The notes: generated by a model from the letters alone, not told the origin. 46,617 nt of DNA from Rhodoferax sp. (GCA_011391545.1 JAABQI010000274.1:1-46617), one strand, 5' to 3'; shown: positions 34,599 to 46,381, numbered from the stretch's first letter. Program-made: numbers and translations.

Positions 34599-36137
34599 TT
34601 AGCCTTGGGCCGCCACTCGCTCAGCTTGGCTCTGGAGCTTGTTCAGGGCACTCAAGTAAGCTTTGGCGGAAGCCACCACGATGTCGGGGTCGGCGCCAAC
34701 ACCGTTGACGATGCGGCCATTGCTCTGCAGGCGCACGGTCACCTCGCCCTGGCTTTCGGTCGAGCCGCTGATGGCGTTGACCGAATACAGCACCATCTCG
34801 GCACCGCTCTTGACGTTCGCTTCAATCGCCTTGAGCGAGGCGTCCACAGGCCCGTTGCCATTGGCCGTGGCGGTGACCTCCTTGCCGCCGATGGTCATGA
34901 CCACCGTGGCTTGCGGCATCTCGCCGGTTTCGCTGTGCTGCGACAAAGAAACAAAGCCAAACTGGTCATGGCTCTGGGCGACATTTTCCTCGCTGACCAA
35001 AGCCAGAATGTCCTCGTCAAAAATCTCGCTCTTGCGATCGGCGAGTTCCTTGAATTTGGCAAAGGTCAGGTTCACGTCGACTTCGCTTTCCATCAGCACC
35101 CCGAGCTCCGCCAAGCGCTGCTTGAACGCATTGCGTCCGCTCAGCTTGCCCAGCACGATCTTGTTGGCGGTCCAGCCCACGTCCTCGGCACGCATGATCT
35201 CGTAGGTATCACGCGCTTTCATCATGCCGTCCTGGTGAATGCCAGAAGCGTGGGCAAAGGCGTTGGCGCCAACGATGGCCTTGTTGGGCTGCACCACAAA
35301 ACCGGTGGTTTGGCTCACCATGCGGCTGGCCGCCAGAATCTGGGTGGTGTCGATACCCACGTCCAGATCAAAATAATCGCGCCGGGTGCGCACGGCCATC
35401 ACCACTTCTTCCAGACTGCAGTTGCCAGCGCGCTCGCCGAGCCCGTTGATGGTGCATTCAACCTGGCGCGCTCCGCCGATCTTGACACCTGCGAGCGAGT
35501 TGGCCACCGCCATGCCAAGGTCATTGTGGCAATGCACCGACCAGATCGCCTGGTCGGAATTTGGCACACGTTCACGCAGGCGTTTGATAAAGTTGCCATA
35601 CAGTTCGGGAATGGCATAACCCACTGTGTCTGGCACGTTGATGGTGGTGGCGCCCTCCTTGATCACGGCCTCAATCACCCGGCACAGAAAGTCCTCTTCG
35701 CTGCGGTAGGCGTCTTCGGCGCTGAATTCAATGTCGGCCACCCGGTTGCGGGCAAAACGCACGGCCTGCTTGGCCTGCTCCAGAACCTGCTCGGGGGTCA
35801 TGCGGAGTTTTTTCTCCATGTGCACCGGCGATGTGGCAATGAATGTGTGAATCCGCGCCCGGTTGGCGCCCTGCACCGCGTCGGCTGCCAGCGTGATGTC
35901 ACGGTCATTGGCGCGTGACAACGAGCAGACGGTGGAGTCCTTGATGGCATGGGCAATGGCCTTGATGGCCTCAAAGTCGCCATTGGAACTGGCAGCAAAA
36001 CCGGCCTCGATGACATCGACCTTCAAACGCTCCAACTGCCGGGCAATGCGCAGTTTTTCATCGCGCGTCATGGAGGCTCCCGGCGACTGCTCGCCGTCAC
36101 GCAAGGTGGTGTCAAAAATGATTAATTTGTCTGACAT
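34599..36137 (-). CDS. leuA: 2-isopropylmalate synthase
   Basis: The 512-residue protein begins the leucine branch by condensing acetyl-CoA with 2-oxoisovalerate. Motifs include [15 protein letters not shown] with the metal Asp, [19 protein letters not shown], the metal-binding [33 protein letters not shown] and the C-terminal regulatory domain [13 protein letters not shown] that senses leucine. The start follows AGGAG. Expression is very probably controlled by the leader peptide and attenuator immediately upstream. The gene lies in the ilvB-ilvH-ilvC-pssA-leuA order common in Burkholderiales. Confidence 0.97.
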   Translation of the reverse strand: MSDKLIIFDTTLRDGEQSPGASMTRDEKLRIARQLERLKVDVIEAGFAASSNGDFEAIKAIAHAIKDSTVCSLSRANDRDITLAADAVQGANRARIHTFIATSPVHMEKKLRMTPEQVLEQAKQAVRFARNRVADIEFSAEDAYRSEEDFLCRVIEAVIKEGATTINVPDTVGYAIPELYGNFIKRLRERVPNSDQAIWSVHCHNDLGMAVANSLAGVKIGGARQVECTINGLGERAGNCSLEEVVMAVRTRRDYFDLDVGIDTTQILAASRMVSQTTGFVVQPNKAIVGANAFAHASGIHQDGMMKARDTYEIMRAEDVGWTANKIVLGKLSGRNAFKQRLAELGVLMESEVDVNLTFAKFKELADRKSEIFDEDILALVSEENVAQSHDQFGFVSLSQHSETGEMPQATVVMTIGGKEVTATANGNGPVDASLKAIEANVKSGAEMVLYSVNAISGSTESQGEVTVRLQSNGRIVNGVGADPDIVVASAKAYLSALNKLQSQAERVAAQG

Positions 36138-36189
36138 GTCATTTCTCCTGGGATGTTTACAAAGGCGATGAAAAGGGTCTTGGCAATAA

Positions 36190-36220
36190 AAAAGCCCGTC
36201 GCGGATGCTGACGGGCTTTT
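36190..36220 (-). terminator. leuA attenuator
   Basis: On the minus strand AAAAGCCCGTC pairs perfectly with GACGGGCTTTT across a nine-base loop, followed by TTATT. It lies 20 bases after the leader-peptide stop and 52 before leuA. It is a classical rho-independent terminator placed as an attenuator. Confidence 0.88.
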
Positions 36221-36239
36221 GGGGTTGATGCGATCACGC

Positions 36240-36274
36240 GCTAACCACTCCGCCCGCAGGACGTTGTTGTTAGC
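36240..36274 (-). promoter_or_regulatory. Pause/anti-attenuator stem in the leuA leader
   Basis: GCTAAC and GTTAGC pair across 23 bases within the leader ORF, and the 5' arm overlaps the third leucine codon. A ribosome stalled at the leucine codons would melt this stem and free the 3' arm. That is the layout expected of ribosome-mediated attenuation; the alternative pairing itself I have not resolved. Confidence 0.55.
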
Positions 36275-36294
36275 AGTAGTGAAAATTGATGCAT
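36241..36294 (-). CDS. leuL: leuA leader peptide
   Basis: The 17-codon ORF MHQFSLLLTTTSCGRSG ends 103 bases before leuA and just before the attenuator. It has three successive leucine codons (CTA CTG CTA), two of them the rare CTA, then three threonine codons. Low charged tRNA-Leu would stall the ribosome here. It is absent from the ORF track because of its size. The start has only a weak ribosome site (TGAAG). Confidence 0.8.
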   Translation of the reverse strand: MHQFSLLLTTTSCGRSG

Positions 36295-36358
36295 GACTTC
36301 AATATAGCACAGCTTGAGGTCAAGCTTCGGCTCGCCATGCTTCGGCTGGCGTTCCGCC

Positions 36359-37174
36359 TCATTTGTGCAGGCCGCGTTCGTCAGGTTCATCGGTCGAGGT
36401 GCTGATGACGCTGGTGGGAATGCCCTTGGTCCTGCGCCAGAAATAGATCACATAGCCGCTCAAGCCGTAAACGACGAACAAGGCGAACATCACGATCGGC
36501 GGGTCGATGTTGATGACGGCAATACCGATGGCAATCAGGACGATCACCGCGAATGGCACACTGCGCTTCATCTGGATGTCCTTGAAACTGTAGAACGGCA
36601 CATTCGTCACCATGGTGAGTCCCGCATACAGGCACACGGCAAACATCGGCCACGCCCATTGCGGACCGGCACTGCCCAAATCGGTCATCACCCAGATAAA
36701 ACCAGCAACAATGGCCGCTGCGGCGGGCGACGGCAAACCCTGAAAATAGCGCTTGTCCACCACCGCCGTGTTGACGTTGAAGCGCGCCAGCCGCAAGGCC
36801 GCGCAAGCGCAATAGACAAACGCCGCTATCCAGCCCCAGCGGCCTAGGCCCTTGAGTGCCCACACATAGGCAATCAGGGCGGGCGCCGCGCCGAAAGACA
36901 CCATGTCGGACAGCGAGTCCATTTGTTCGCCAAAGGCGCTTTGGGTATTGGTCATGCGCGCCACGCGACCGTCCAGACTGTCGAGCACCATGGCGCAAAA
37001 AACGCCAACCGCGGCCAGGTCAAAACGGCCATTGATGGCCATCACAATGGCGTAAAAGCCGCCAAAAAGTGCCGCCAGCGTAAAGAGGTTGGGCAGGATG
37101 TAGATGCCTTTGCGACGCTTCTTCAGCATCACACCATCTGCTTGATCCGTGTTGGGTGTGTTCACTTCTTCCAA
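36359..37174 (-). CDS. pssA: CDP-diacylglycerol-serine O-phosphatidyltransferase
   Basis: The protein has about 271 residues in six to eight helices with the CDP-alcohol phosphotransferase motif DSLDGRVARMTNTQSAFGEQMDSLSD, which matches D-x2-DG-x2-AR-x8-G-x3-D-x3-D. It makes phosphatidylserine, the precursor of phosphatidylethanolamine. The membrane type, not the peripheral E. coli type, is present. The ORF-track start at 37174 is TTG; GTG 37165 or ATG 37129 (MLKKRRKGIYILP) are alternatives. A psd gene, often beside pssA in related bacteria, is not present here. Confidence 0.93.
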   Translation of the reverse strand: MEEVNTPNTDQADGVMLKKRRKGIYILPNLFTLAALFGGFYAIVMAINGRFDLAAVGVFCAMVLDSLDGRVARMTNTQSAFGEQMDSLSDMVSFGAAPALIAYVWALKGLGRWGWIAAFVYCACAALRLARFNVNTAVVDKRYFQGLPSPAAAAIVAGFIWVMTDLGSAGPQWAWPMFAVCLYAGLTMVTNVPFYSFKDIQMKRSVPFAVIVLIAIGIAVINIDPPIVMFALFVVYGLSGYVIYFWRRTKGIPTSVISTSTDEPDERGLHK

Positions 37175-37204
37175 TCGTTTGGTCCAGGGGTGGTGCCCAT
37201 AATA

Positions 37205-37230
37205 ACAAAGGCTACCGAAGTAGCCTTTGT
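37205..37230. terminator. Terminator after ilvC
   Basis: ACAAAGGCTAC-ttcg-GTAGCCTTTGT (minus-strand sense) is an 11-pair perfect stem with a UUCG tetraloop, followed by TATT. It lies 19 bases after the ilvC stop and separates the ilvBHC operon from pssA-leuA. It could act in both directions. Confidence 0.88.
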
Positions 37231-37248
37231 TCTGAAATCACGCAGGTG

Positions 37249-38268
<1,020 letters not shown>

Positions 38269-38284
38269 TCACTCCGTTAAATTA

Positions 38285-38369
38285 AACAACCTTGCGGGAC
38301 AGATCTTCAGCTCTGTCCCCAACTAACTAACAACCTTGGGGGACAGATCTTTAGCTCCATCCCCAACTC
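38285..38369. repeat. Tandem imperfect 44-base repeat between ilvH and ilvC
   Basis: Two copies beginning AACAACCTTGsGGGACAGAT start at 38285 and 38329. The first copy contains a perfect GGGACAGA...TCTGTCCC hairpin; in the second the 3' arm has decayed (TCCATCCC). A shorter third trace, GCCCTGCCCCAACTGACTA, runs into the ilvH stop. The repeats sit inside the ilv operon and may influence the ilvH-ilvC message ratio. Confidence 0.75.
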
Positions 38370-38410
38370 AATAAAAATGTTGAACAGCGCTTGCGCCCTG
38401 CCCCAACTGA

Positions 38411-38902
38411 CTAGACGCGCAGAATCCGCTCACCCCGACCGATGCCGCTGGAGCCGGTGCGCACTGTCTCCAGAATGGCACCGCGCTCGATGGCGTCCAG
38501 AAACGCATCGTTCTTGGTCTGGTCACCCGTCAACTCGATGGTGTAGCTTTTCTCGGTCACATCGATGATGCGGCCCCTGAAAATGTCCGCCATGCGCTTC
38601 ATTTCCTCGCGCTCCTTGCCCACGGCGCGGACCTTGACCATCATGAGCTCGCGCTCTGTGTAGGCGCCTTCGGTCAGGTCCACCACCTTGACCACCTCGA
38701 TCAGGCGATTCAGGTGCTTGGTGATCTGCTCGATCACCTCGTCGGAACCCGTGGTCTGGATCGTCATGCGCGACAAACTGGGATCTTCGGTGGGCGCCAC
38801 GGTGAGCGACTCGATGTTGTAGCCACGGGCCGAGAACAAACCCACCACGCGGGACAGGGCCCCGGCTTCGTTTTCCAGCAATACTGCAATGATGTGTTTC
38901 AT
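38411..38902 (-). CDS. ilvH: Acetolactate synthase small regulatory subunit
   Basis: The 163-residue protein has an N-terminal ACT domain (MKHIIAVLLENEAGALSRVVGLFSARGYNIESLTVAPTED), which binds valine for feedback inhibition, and the C-terminal ACT-like half (RELMMVKVRAVGKER, FRGRIIDVTEKSYTIELTGD). It activates the catalytic IlvB subunit. It begins two bases after the ilvB stop, with GGAGG inside the end of ilvB, so the subunits are made in step. Confidence 0.97.
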   Translation of the reverse strand: MKHIIAVLLENEAGALSRVVGLFSARGYNIESLTVAPTEDPSLSRMTIQTTGSDEVIEQITKHLNRLIEVVKVVDLTEGAYTERELMMVKVRAVGKEREEMKRMADIFRGRIIDVTEKSYTIELTGDQTKNDAFLDAIERGAILETVRTGSSGIGRGERILRV

Positions 38903-38904
38903 GA

Positions 38905-40716
38905 TCAGAGGTCCTCCGCGCTCAACAGCATCTCGGTGATGCCCTTGCCCGCCTGCACCATCGGGAACACGTTTTCGGTGGGGTCGGTGCGGAAATCCAT
39001 GAACACCGTGCGGTCCTTCAGCTTGCGCGCCTCGCGCAGCGCCGGCTCCACATCGGAGGCCCGCTCGATCAGCATGCCGACGTGACCATAGGCCTCGGCC
39101 AGCTTGACAAAGTTGGGCAGGGCATCCATGTAGCTGTGGCTGTAGCGGCCTTCATATTCCACCTCCTGCCACTGCCGCACCATGCCCAGATAACGGTTGT
39201 TGAGCGCCACGATCTTGATGGGTGTGTTGTATTGCAGGCAGGTGGAGAGTTCCTGGATGCACATCTGCACCGAGCCCTCGCCGGTCACGCAATAGACCTC
39301 GCTGTCGGGCTTGGCCAGCTTGATGCCCATGGCGTAGGGAATGCCCACGCCCATGGTGCCCAGGCCACCGGAGTTGATCCAGCGCCGCGGCTCGTCGAAG
39401 CGGTAGTACTGCGCGGCCCACATCTGGTGCTGGCCCACGTCCGAGGTGATGTAGGTGTCGGCGTCCTTGGTCATGTTCCAGAGCGTCTCCACCACGTATT
39501 GCGGCTTGATGATGTCGTTTTGACCCGGGTTGTACTTCAGGCAGTCGCGCTTGCGCCAGCCCTCGATGGTGTCCCACCAGGCACCCAGCGCATTGGCGTC
39601 GGGCCTGGTTGCGCCTTCCTTGATCATGGCGATCATCTCGGACAACACGTCCTTGACGTCGCCCACAATCGGAATGTCGACCCTGACACGCTTGGAAATG
39701 CTCGACGGATCGATGTCGATGTGGATGATCTTGCGCTCGTTTTGGGCAAAGTGCTTGGGGTTGCCAATGACGCGGTCATCGAACCGCGCGCCGACTGCCA
39801 GCAGCACATCGCAGTTTTGCATGGCGTTGTTGGCCTCCACCGTGCCGTGCATGCCCAGCATGCCCAGAAACTTGCGGTCGCTGGCGGGGTAAGCGCCCAA
39901 GCCCATCAAGGTGTTGGTGCAGGGGTAGCCCAGCATGTCCACCAGTTCACGCAGTTCGGCTGACGCATTGCTCAGCAGAACGCCACCGCCGGTGTAGATG
40001 TATGGCCGCTTGGCAGCCAGCAACAACTGCAGTGCCTTGCGGATTTGCCCGCCGTGGCCTTTGCGCACCGGGTTGTAGGAGCGCATTTCAACCGTCTGCG
40101 GGTAGCCGTGGTAAGGCACTTTTTTGAACGACACATCTTTCGGGATATCCACCACCACCGGGCCGGGCCGGCCGCTGCGGGCAATGTGAAACGCCTTTTT
40201 CATGGTCAATGCCAGGTCGCGCGCATCCTTGACCAGAAAGTTGTGCTTGACGATGGGGCGGGTAATGCCCACGGTGTCGCACTCCTGGAACGCATCCATG
40301 CCGATGGCGTGGGTCGGCACCTGGCCGCACACGATCACCATCGGGATACTGTCCATGTACGCGGTGGCAATGCCGGTCACGGCATTGGTCACGCCGGGGC
40401 CGGAGGTGACCAGCGCCACACCCACGTCACCCGTGGCGCGGGCATAACCGTCAGCCGCGTGCACTGCCGCCTGCTCGTGGCGCACCAGAACGTGCTGGAT
40501 GGTGTCCTGCTTGAAAAAAGCGTCGTAAATGTGCAGCACGGCGCCGCCGGGGTAACCCCAGACGTACTTGACGCCTTCGGCTTGCAGGGCTTTGACCAGG
40601 ATTTCCGCACCTCTGAGGTCGTGCTCAGCGCCGGTTACGGCGGGCTTGACCTTGGCAGCAGAATGAGAATTTGATGAGTTTGAGACCGAAGCGACTTCGG
40701 CTTTTGTGATTTCCAT
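38905..40716 (-). CDS. ilvB: Acetolactate synthase large catalytic subunit
   Basis: The 603-residue thiamine-diphosphate enzyme includes the catalytic Glu in VRHEQAAVHAADGYARATG, the FAD-binding middle domain and the TDP motif GEGSVQMCIQELSTCLQYN. The N-terminus has an unusual Ser/Asn-rich tail of about 30 residues before LRGAEILVKAL. It condenses two pyruvates or pyruvate with 2-oxobutyrate. It heads the ilvBHC operon. The 292-base upstream gap contains a mini-ORF and hairpin that may be regulatory. Confidence 0.97.
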   Translation of the reverse strand: MEITKAEVASVSNSSNSHSAAKVKPAVTGAEHDLRGAEILVKALQAEGVKYVWGYPGGAVLHIYDAFFKQDTIQHVLVRHEQAAVHAADGYARATGDVGVALVTSGPGVTNAVTGIATAYMDSIPMVIVCGQVPTHAIGMDAFQECDTVGITRPIVKHNFLVKDARDLALTMKKAFHIARSGRPGPVVVDIPKDVSFKKVPYHGYPQTVEMRSYNPVRKGHGGQIRKALQLLLAAKRPYIYTGGGVLLSNASAELRELVDMLGYPCTNTLMGLGAYPASDRKFLGMLGMHGTVEANNAMQNCDVLLAVGARFDDRVIGNPKHFAQNERKIIHIDIDPSSISKRVRVDIPIVGDVKDVLSEMIAMIKEGATRPDANALGAWWDTIEGWRKRDCLKYNPGQNDIIKPQYVVETLWNMTKDADTYITSDVGQHQMWAAQYYRFDEPRRWINSGGLGTMGVGIPYAMGIKLAKPDSEVYCVTGEGSVQMCIQELSTCLQYNTPIKIVALNNRYLGMVRQWQEVEYEGRYSHSYMDALPNFVKLAEAYGHVGMLIERASDVEPALREARKLKDRTVFMDFRTDPTENVFPMVQAGKGITEMLLSAEDL

Positions 40717-40767
40717 GATGAACCTTTGTGAATTTCTCTAACGAAATACCTTGGGTGCTTCTTTGCA

Positions 40768-40787
40768 AACACTTGTGGTGTTGCATC
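40768..40787 (-). promoter_or_regulatory. Hairpin in the ilvB 5' leader
   Basis: On the minus strand GCAACAC-cacaa-GTGTTTGC folds into a seven-pair stem with a single bulged T. It begins six bases after the stop of the MRPWFWP mini-ORF and lies about 50 bases before ilvB. There is no U-tract, so it is not a standard terminator. Confidence 0.35.
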
Positions 40788-40792
40788 GAAAC

Positions 40793-40816
40793 TTAAGGCC
40801 AAAACCATGGGCGCAT
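40793..40816 (-). CDS. Possible seven-codon leader ORF upstream of ilvB
   Basis: ATG CGC CCA TGG TTT TGG CCT TAA encodes MRPWFWP and ends 76 bases before ilvB. It carries no branched-chain codons, but its Trp-Phe-Trp-Pro-stop ending resembles sequences at which ribosomes release slowly. The ribosome site is weak. I report it as a possibility, not an established gene. Confidence 0.3.
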   Translation of the reverse strand: MRPWFWP

Positions 40817-41008
40817 TGATTTCTGCGCCGGACCTTGACCCGTTTGCTTTAATTTGCAGCCAGCATTATGGCACTTGTCAGCCAGCGCCTGCATTTCGCC
40901 CAGCGGCAATGCAATAATTCAGCTCTTTCTTTCAGGTGTCGCGCAGGCTCTAATCAGGGCAATTCGCACCCGGAAAAAGTTTATAACCGACATTAACGCG
41001 CCACCTGA

Positions 41009-41503
41009 ATGCCCCCGAACACCATTACCCCAAGCCTGCTCCGCCGCATGGCCTGCTGGCTTTACGAAGGCATGCTGTTGTTCGGCGTGGTTTTTATAGC
41101 CGGCTACCTCTTCGGCACACTGAGCCAAACCAAAAACGCCATGGACAACCGCCACGCCCTGCAGGCGTTTTTGTTTGTCATCTTCGGCATTTACTTTGTC
41201 TGGTTCTGGTCCAGAGGCCAGACTCTGGCCATGAAAACCTGGCACATCCGGGTGTTGGACCGTGACGGGCAGCCGTTAAGCCAAGGCCGCGCCTTGCTGC
41301 GCTACCTGTGGAGCTGGCTGTGGGTTTTGCCGCCGCTGGTGGTGTCGTGGGGATTTGAGCTCAGGGGCGGCGAAGCCATCGTGATTTTCGTCGGCTGGAT
41401 CGCCGTGTGGTCCATCCTGAGCCGTTTTCACCCTCGCCAGCAGTTCTTGCATGACGCGCTGGCCGGAACGCAACTGGTGGACACCAGCCCGCCAAAGCCT
41501 TGA
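41009..41503 (+). CDS. RDD family membrane protein
   Basis: The 164-residue protein has three membrane segments. The RDD signature appears as LLRRMACWLYEGMLLFGVVF at the N-terminus, then GQTLAMKTWHIRVLDRDGQPLSQGRALLRYLW, and FHPRQQFLHDALAGTQLV at the end. The usual Arg-Asp-Asp motif is reduced in the first helix, where the acidic residue is Glu (WLYEG). Some RDD proteins act as sodium/proton antiporters, but the function here is unknown. The gene is divergent from ilvB. Confidence 0.85.
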   Translation: MPPNTITPSLLRRMACWLYEGMLLFGVVFIAGYLFGTLSQTKNAMDNRHALQAFLFVIFGIYFVWFWSRGQTLAMKTWHIRVLDRDGQPLSQGRALLRYLWSWLWVLPPLVVSWGFELRGGEAIVIFVGWIAVWSILSRFHPRQQFLHDALAGTQLVDTSPPKP

Positions 41504-41527
41504 GCGCCACCCCTCGGCGGGCAAAAA

Positions 41528-43590
<2,063 letters not shown>

Positions 43591-43605
43591 GAAAAGTACA
43601 AGGAA

Positions 43606-44865
43606 ATGATCAAAGGCAAAACAATAGAGGCTGCAAACGATTATGTCATTCGGGTGCTTGATTCGCCTGCCGACGTGGACGCCAGCGCCTGGGACGCCCT
43701 GCTGTTCAGGCAACGCCAGGCCACCCCGTTCATGCGCCATGCGTATTTGAACGCCTTGCATGCCAGCGGCTGTGCCACGCCAGAGACCGGCTGGACGCCG
43801 AAGTTTTTCCTGATTGAGCGTCAGGGCGAACTGCGTGCTGCCTGCGTGCTGTACCTCAAGACCCACTCGCACGGCGAGTACGTGTTCGACTGGGCCTGGG
43901 CCAATGCGTTCGCCCAGCACGGCCTGGCCTACTTTCCCAAAGCCGTGTGCGCAATTCCGTTTACCCCGGTGCCGGGCGCCCGCTTGCTCGCCAAAAGCCA
44001 GGCCGATCGCGAGCAACTGGCCGCCGTGATGCTGGGCTGGTGCCAGCGCCAGCAACTCTCAGGTTTGCACAGCCTGTTTGCCGGTGATGAGGACCTCGCC
44101 GCCTTCGAGGCAACTGGCCTGCTGCTGCGCCACACCGTGCAGTTTCATTGGCACAACACCACGCCGGAGTACGCCGGTTTTGATGCCTTTTTAAGCCAAT
44201 TGGCGCCCGACAAGCGTAAAAAAATACGCCAGGAACGGCGCAAGGTGGCAGACGCCGGGGTCAGCTTTCGCGTGCTGGAGGGCCGCCAGATCAGCCCGGC
44301 CGACTGGGATTTTTTCTACCAGTGCTACGAGCGCACCTATCTGGAGCACGGCAACGCACCCTACCTGAACCGCGATTTCTTCGCCCGCATGGCCAACAGC
44401 ATGCCCGAAGACTGGTTGCTCTTTATTGCCGAGCGCGACGGCCAGGCCATCGCCGCGAGTTTGATCGCCATCAACGCCAGCTGCGTGGCTGGCACCAGTC
44501 AGCAAGGCGCACAAGCGGTTGACCGTGTCGCCTATGGCCGCTATTGGGGTGCCATGGAACGGGTGGACTGTCTGCACTTTGAAGCCTGTTATTACCAACC
44601 CCTGCAATGGTGCATTGCCAACAGCTACCAACGCTTTGAGGGCGGCGCCCAGGGTGAACACAAACTGGCGCGCGCTCTGCTGCCGGTCACCACCAGCAGC
44701 GCGCACTGGCTGGCCCAGCCGCAGTTTTTGGCGGCGGTTGACCGCTATTTAACTGCAGAGCGCGAAGGCATCCAGAGTTACGTGGCCGACCTCAAGCAGC
44801 ACAGCCCGTTCAAACCTGCACCGTGCGCTGAGTCTGCACACCCAAGCCCTGCACACCCAGGCTGA
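43606..44865 (+). CDS. FemAB-like GNAT acetyltransferase (COG3146 / peptidoglycan-type)
   Basis: The product has about 419 residues in the DUF482/COG3146 family of GNAT-fold proteins related to FemAB: WDALLFRQRQATPFMRHAYLNAL at the N-terminus, then DKRKKIRQERRKVADAG, FYQCYERTYLEHGNAPYLNRDFF and RYWGAMERVDCLHFEACYYQPLQWCI. Substrate unknown; an amino acid or acyl transfer is likely. The start at ATG 43606 follows AAGGA closely; the 687-residue ORF begins inside antisense nadE. Its last 56 bases overlap the convergent FAH-family gene. Confidence 0.85.
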   Translation: MIKGKTIEAANDYVIRVLDSPADVDASAWDALLFRQRQATPFMRHAYLNALHASGCATPETGWTPKFFLIERQGELRAACVLYLKTHSHGEYVFDWAWANAFAQHGLAYFPKAVCAIPFTPVPGARLLAKSQADREQLAAVMLGWCQRQQLSGLHSLFAGDEDLAAFEATGLLLRHTVQFHWHNTTPEYAGFDAFLSQLAPDKRKKIRQERRKVADAGVSFRVLEGRQISPADWDFFYQCYERTYLEHGNAPYLNRDFFARMANSMPEDWLLFIAERDGQAIAASLIAINASCVAGTSQQGAQAVDRVAYGRYWGAMERVDCLHFEACYYQPLQWCIANSYQRFEGGAQGEHKLARALLPVTTSSAHWLAQPQFLAAVDRYLTAEREGIQSYVADLKQHSPFKPAPCAESAHPSPAHPG

Positions 44866-45664
44866 TGGTCTGGCCCGCACGCAAGAACACCGGCGGCTTC
44901 TGCCCCATGCCGACACCCGGCGGGGTGCCGGTAGAAATCACGTCGCCGGGCTGCAGACTCATGAACCGGCTCAGGTAGCTGATCAAAAACGGCACCTGGT
45001 ACACCATGGTGGCCGTGCTGCCGTTTTGCATGCGATGGCCGTCCACGTCGAGCCAGAGCGCCAACTGATTGGGGTCGGGCACCTCATCGGCCGTCACCAG
45101 CCACGGCCCCAGCGGGCCAAAGCTGTCGCAGCCCTTGCCCTTGTCCCAGGTGCCGCTGCGGTTCAGCTGGTAATCACGTTCTGACACATCGTTCATCACG
45201 GCATAGCCCGCCACATGTGCCATGGCATCCGCTTCGTCGATGTAACGGCCGCCTTGGCCAATGACCACCGCCAGTTCCACTTCCCAGTCGGTCTTGAGTG
45301 ATCCGCGCGGGATTTGCAGCGCATCGTCAGGCCCGCACAGCGCGCTGGTCCATTTGTTGAACACCACCGGCTCGGGCGGCACCGGCAGGCCGGCTTCTGC
45401 CGCATGGTCGGCGTAGTTCAAGCCGATACAAATACATTTGCCCACCTGCCCCACACACGCGCCCAAGCGCAAATCCTGCTGCGGGAGGCCCGCCACCAAG
45501 GGCAGAGCTTCGAGGTCCAAACTGCGCAAACGGGCCAGACCGGCCGGCAGCAGCACTGCCCCAGCGATGTCAGGCACCAGGGCGCTTAAATCGCGGACCC
45601 GTCCCTGGGCATCCAGCACCCCGGGCTTTTCCTGTCCCGGCGGCCCATAACGCAGCAGCCTCAT
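44810..45664 (-). CDS. Fumarylacetoacetate hydrolase family protein
   Basis: The 284-residue protein has the FAH C-terminal fold: IGLNYADHAAEAGLPVPPEPVVFNKW, the metal-binding DWEVELAVVIGQ, NDVSERDYQ, and GDVISTGTPPGVGMG. Members cleave or isomerise 2-oxo acids (ureidoglycolate lyase-like, 2-hydroxyhepta-2,4-diene-1,7-dioate isomerase, fumarylpyruvate hydrolase). The substrate cannot be read from sequence, and no pathway neighbour helps. It starts seven bases downstream of the ppa stop on the same strand, so it may share a transcript with ppa. Confidence 0.88.
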   Translation of the reverse strand: MRLLRYGPPGQEKPGVLDAQGRVRDLSALVPDIAGAVLLPAGLARLRSLDLEALPLVAGLPQQDLRLGACVGQVGKCICIGLNYADHAAEAGLPVPPEPVVFNKWTSALCGPDDALQIPRGSLKTDWEVELAVVIGQGGRYIDEADAMAHVAGYAVMNDVSERDYQLNRSGTWDKGKGCDSFGPLGPWLVTADEVPDPNQLALWLDVDGHRMQNGSTATMVYQVPFLISYLSRFMSLQPGDVISTGTPPGVGMGQKPPVFLRAGQTISLGVQGLGVQTQRTVQV

Positions 45665-45671
45665 GTCTGAC

Positions 45672-46208
45672 TTATTTCAGGGAAGCCTGGTAATTGGCAA
45701 TGCCTTCCAGAATTTCCTGCTTGGCGGACTCGGGGCCTTCCCAGCCCAGAATCTTGACCCACTTGTTTTCTTCGAGGTCTTTGTAATGCTCGAAGAAGTG
45801 GGCGATGGTTTTCAGGCGCACCGGGCTCAAATCTTCGGGTTTTTGCCAGCGGGTGTAGAGCGACAAAATCTTGTCGATCGGCACCGCCAGCACCTTGCCG
45901 TCCATGCCGGCTTCGTCTTCCATTTTCAAAATACCAATGGCGCGGCAAGTCACCACCACACCTGGAATCAGCGGCACCGGGGTGATCACCAGCACGTCCA
46001 CCGGATCGCCGTCGCCGCTGATGGTTTGCGGCACATAGCCGTAGTTGGTCGGGTAATGCATGGCCGTGCTCATGAACCGATCGACAAAAATGGCGTGGGT
46101 TTCGTGGTCGACTTCGTACTTGACCGGATCGGCGTTCATCGGGATTTCGATGATCACGTTGAACTGGTCTGGACACTTTGCACCGGGGGTGACGTTATCT
46201 AAAGACAT
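45672..46208 (-). CDS. ppa: Soluble inorganic pyrophosphatase (family I)
   Basis: The 178-residue protein has the family I core [35 protein letters not shown], which contains the metal-binding Asp cluster DGDPVD. The downstream Asp/Lys residues lie in [13 protein letters not shown]. It hydrolyses pyrophosphate in the cytoplasm and pulls biosynthetic reactions forward. It is divergent, over 241 bases, from a membrane ion-pumping pyrophosphatase, so both ways of disposing of pyrophosphate are encoded side by side. Confidence 0.97.
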   Translation of the reverse strand: MSLDNVTPGAKCPDQFNVIIEIPMNADPVKYEVDHETHAIFVDRFMSTAMHYPTNYGYVPQTISGDGDPVDVLVITPVPLIPGVVVTCRAIGILKMEDEAGMDGKVLAVPIDKILSLYTRWQKPEDLSPVRLKTIAHFFEHYKDLEENKWVKILGWEGPESAKQEILEGIANYQASLK

Positions 46209-46381
46209 GCTTGTCGCCTTATGTTGAAGTTGGAATTTGAGTTAAATCAGAAACAGTCGGGATTAACCCTGATTTTACTTACTTGCCACTTGCGGATTCT
46301 GAAAAAGCCGATGTTTTGGCGTTACAGTGCGCCGGTTGGCCAATCACTCTTGCCGTACATCAAGACGCAAGCAGTGAGGAA

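Noticed and set aside
38285-38369. Repeat pair considered as a CRISPR
   Set aside because: There are two decaying copies with only a few bases between them, no spacers of uniform length and no cas genes.
43591-44055. N-terminal extension of nadE to 713 codons
   Set aside because: The family start MTLKICIAQLN is at 43590; the extension is antisense to the FemAB-like gene.
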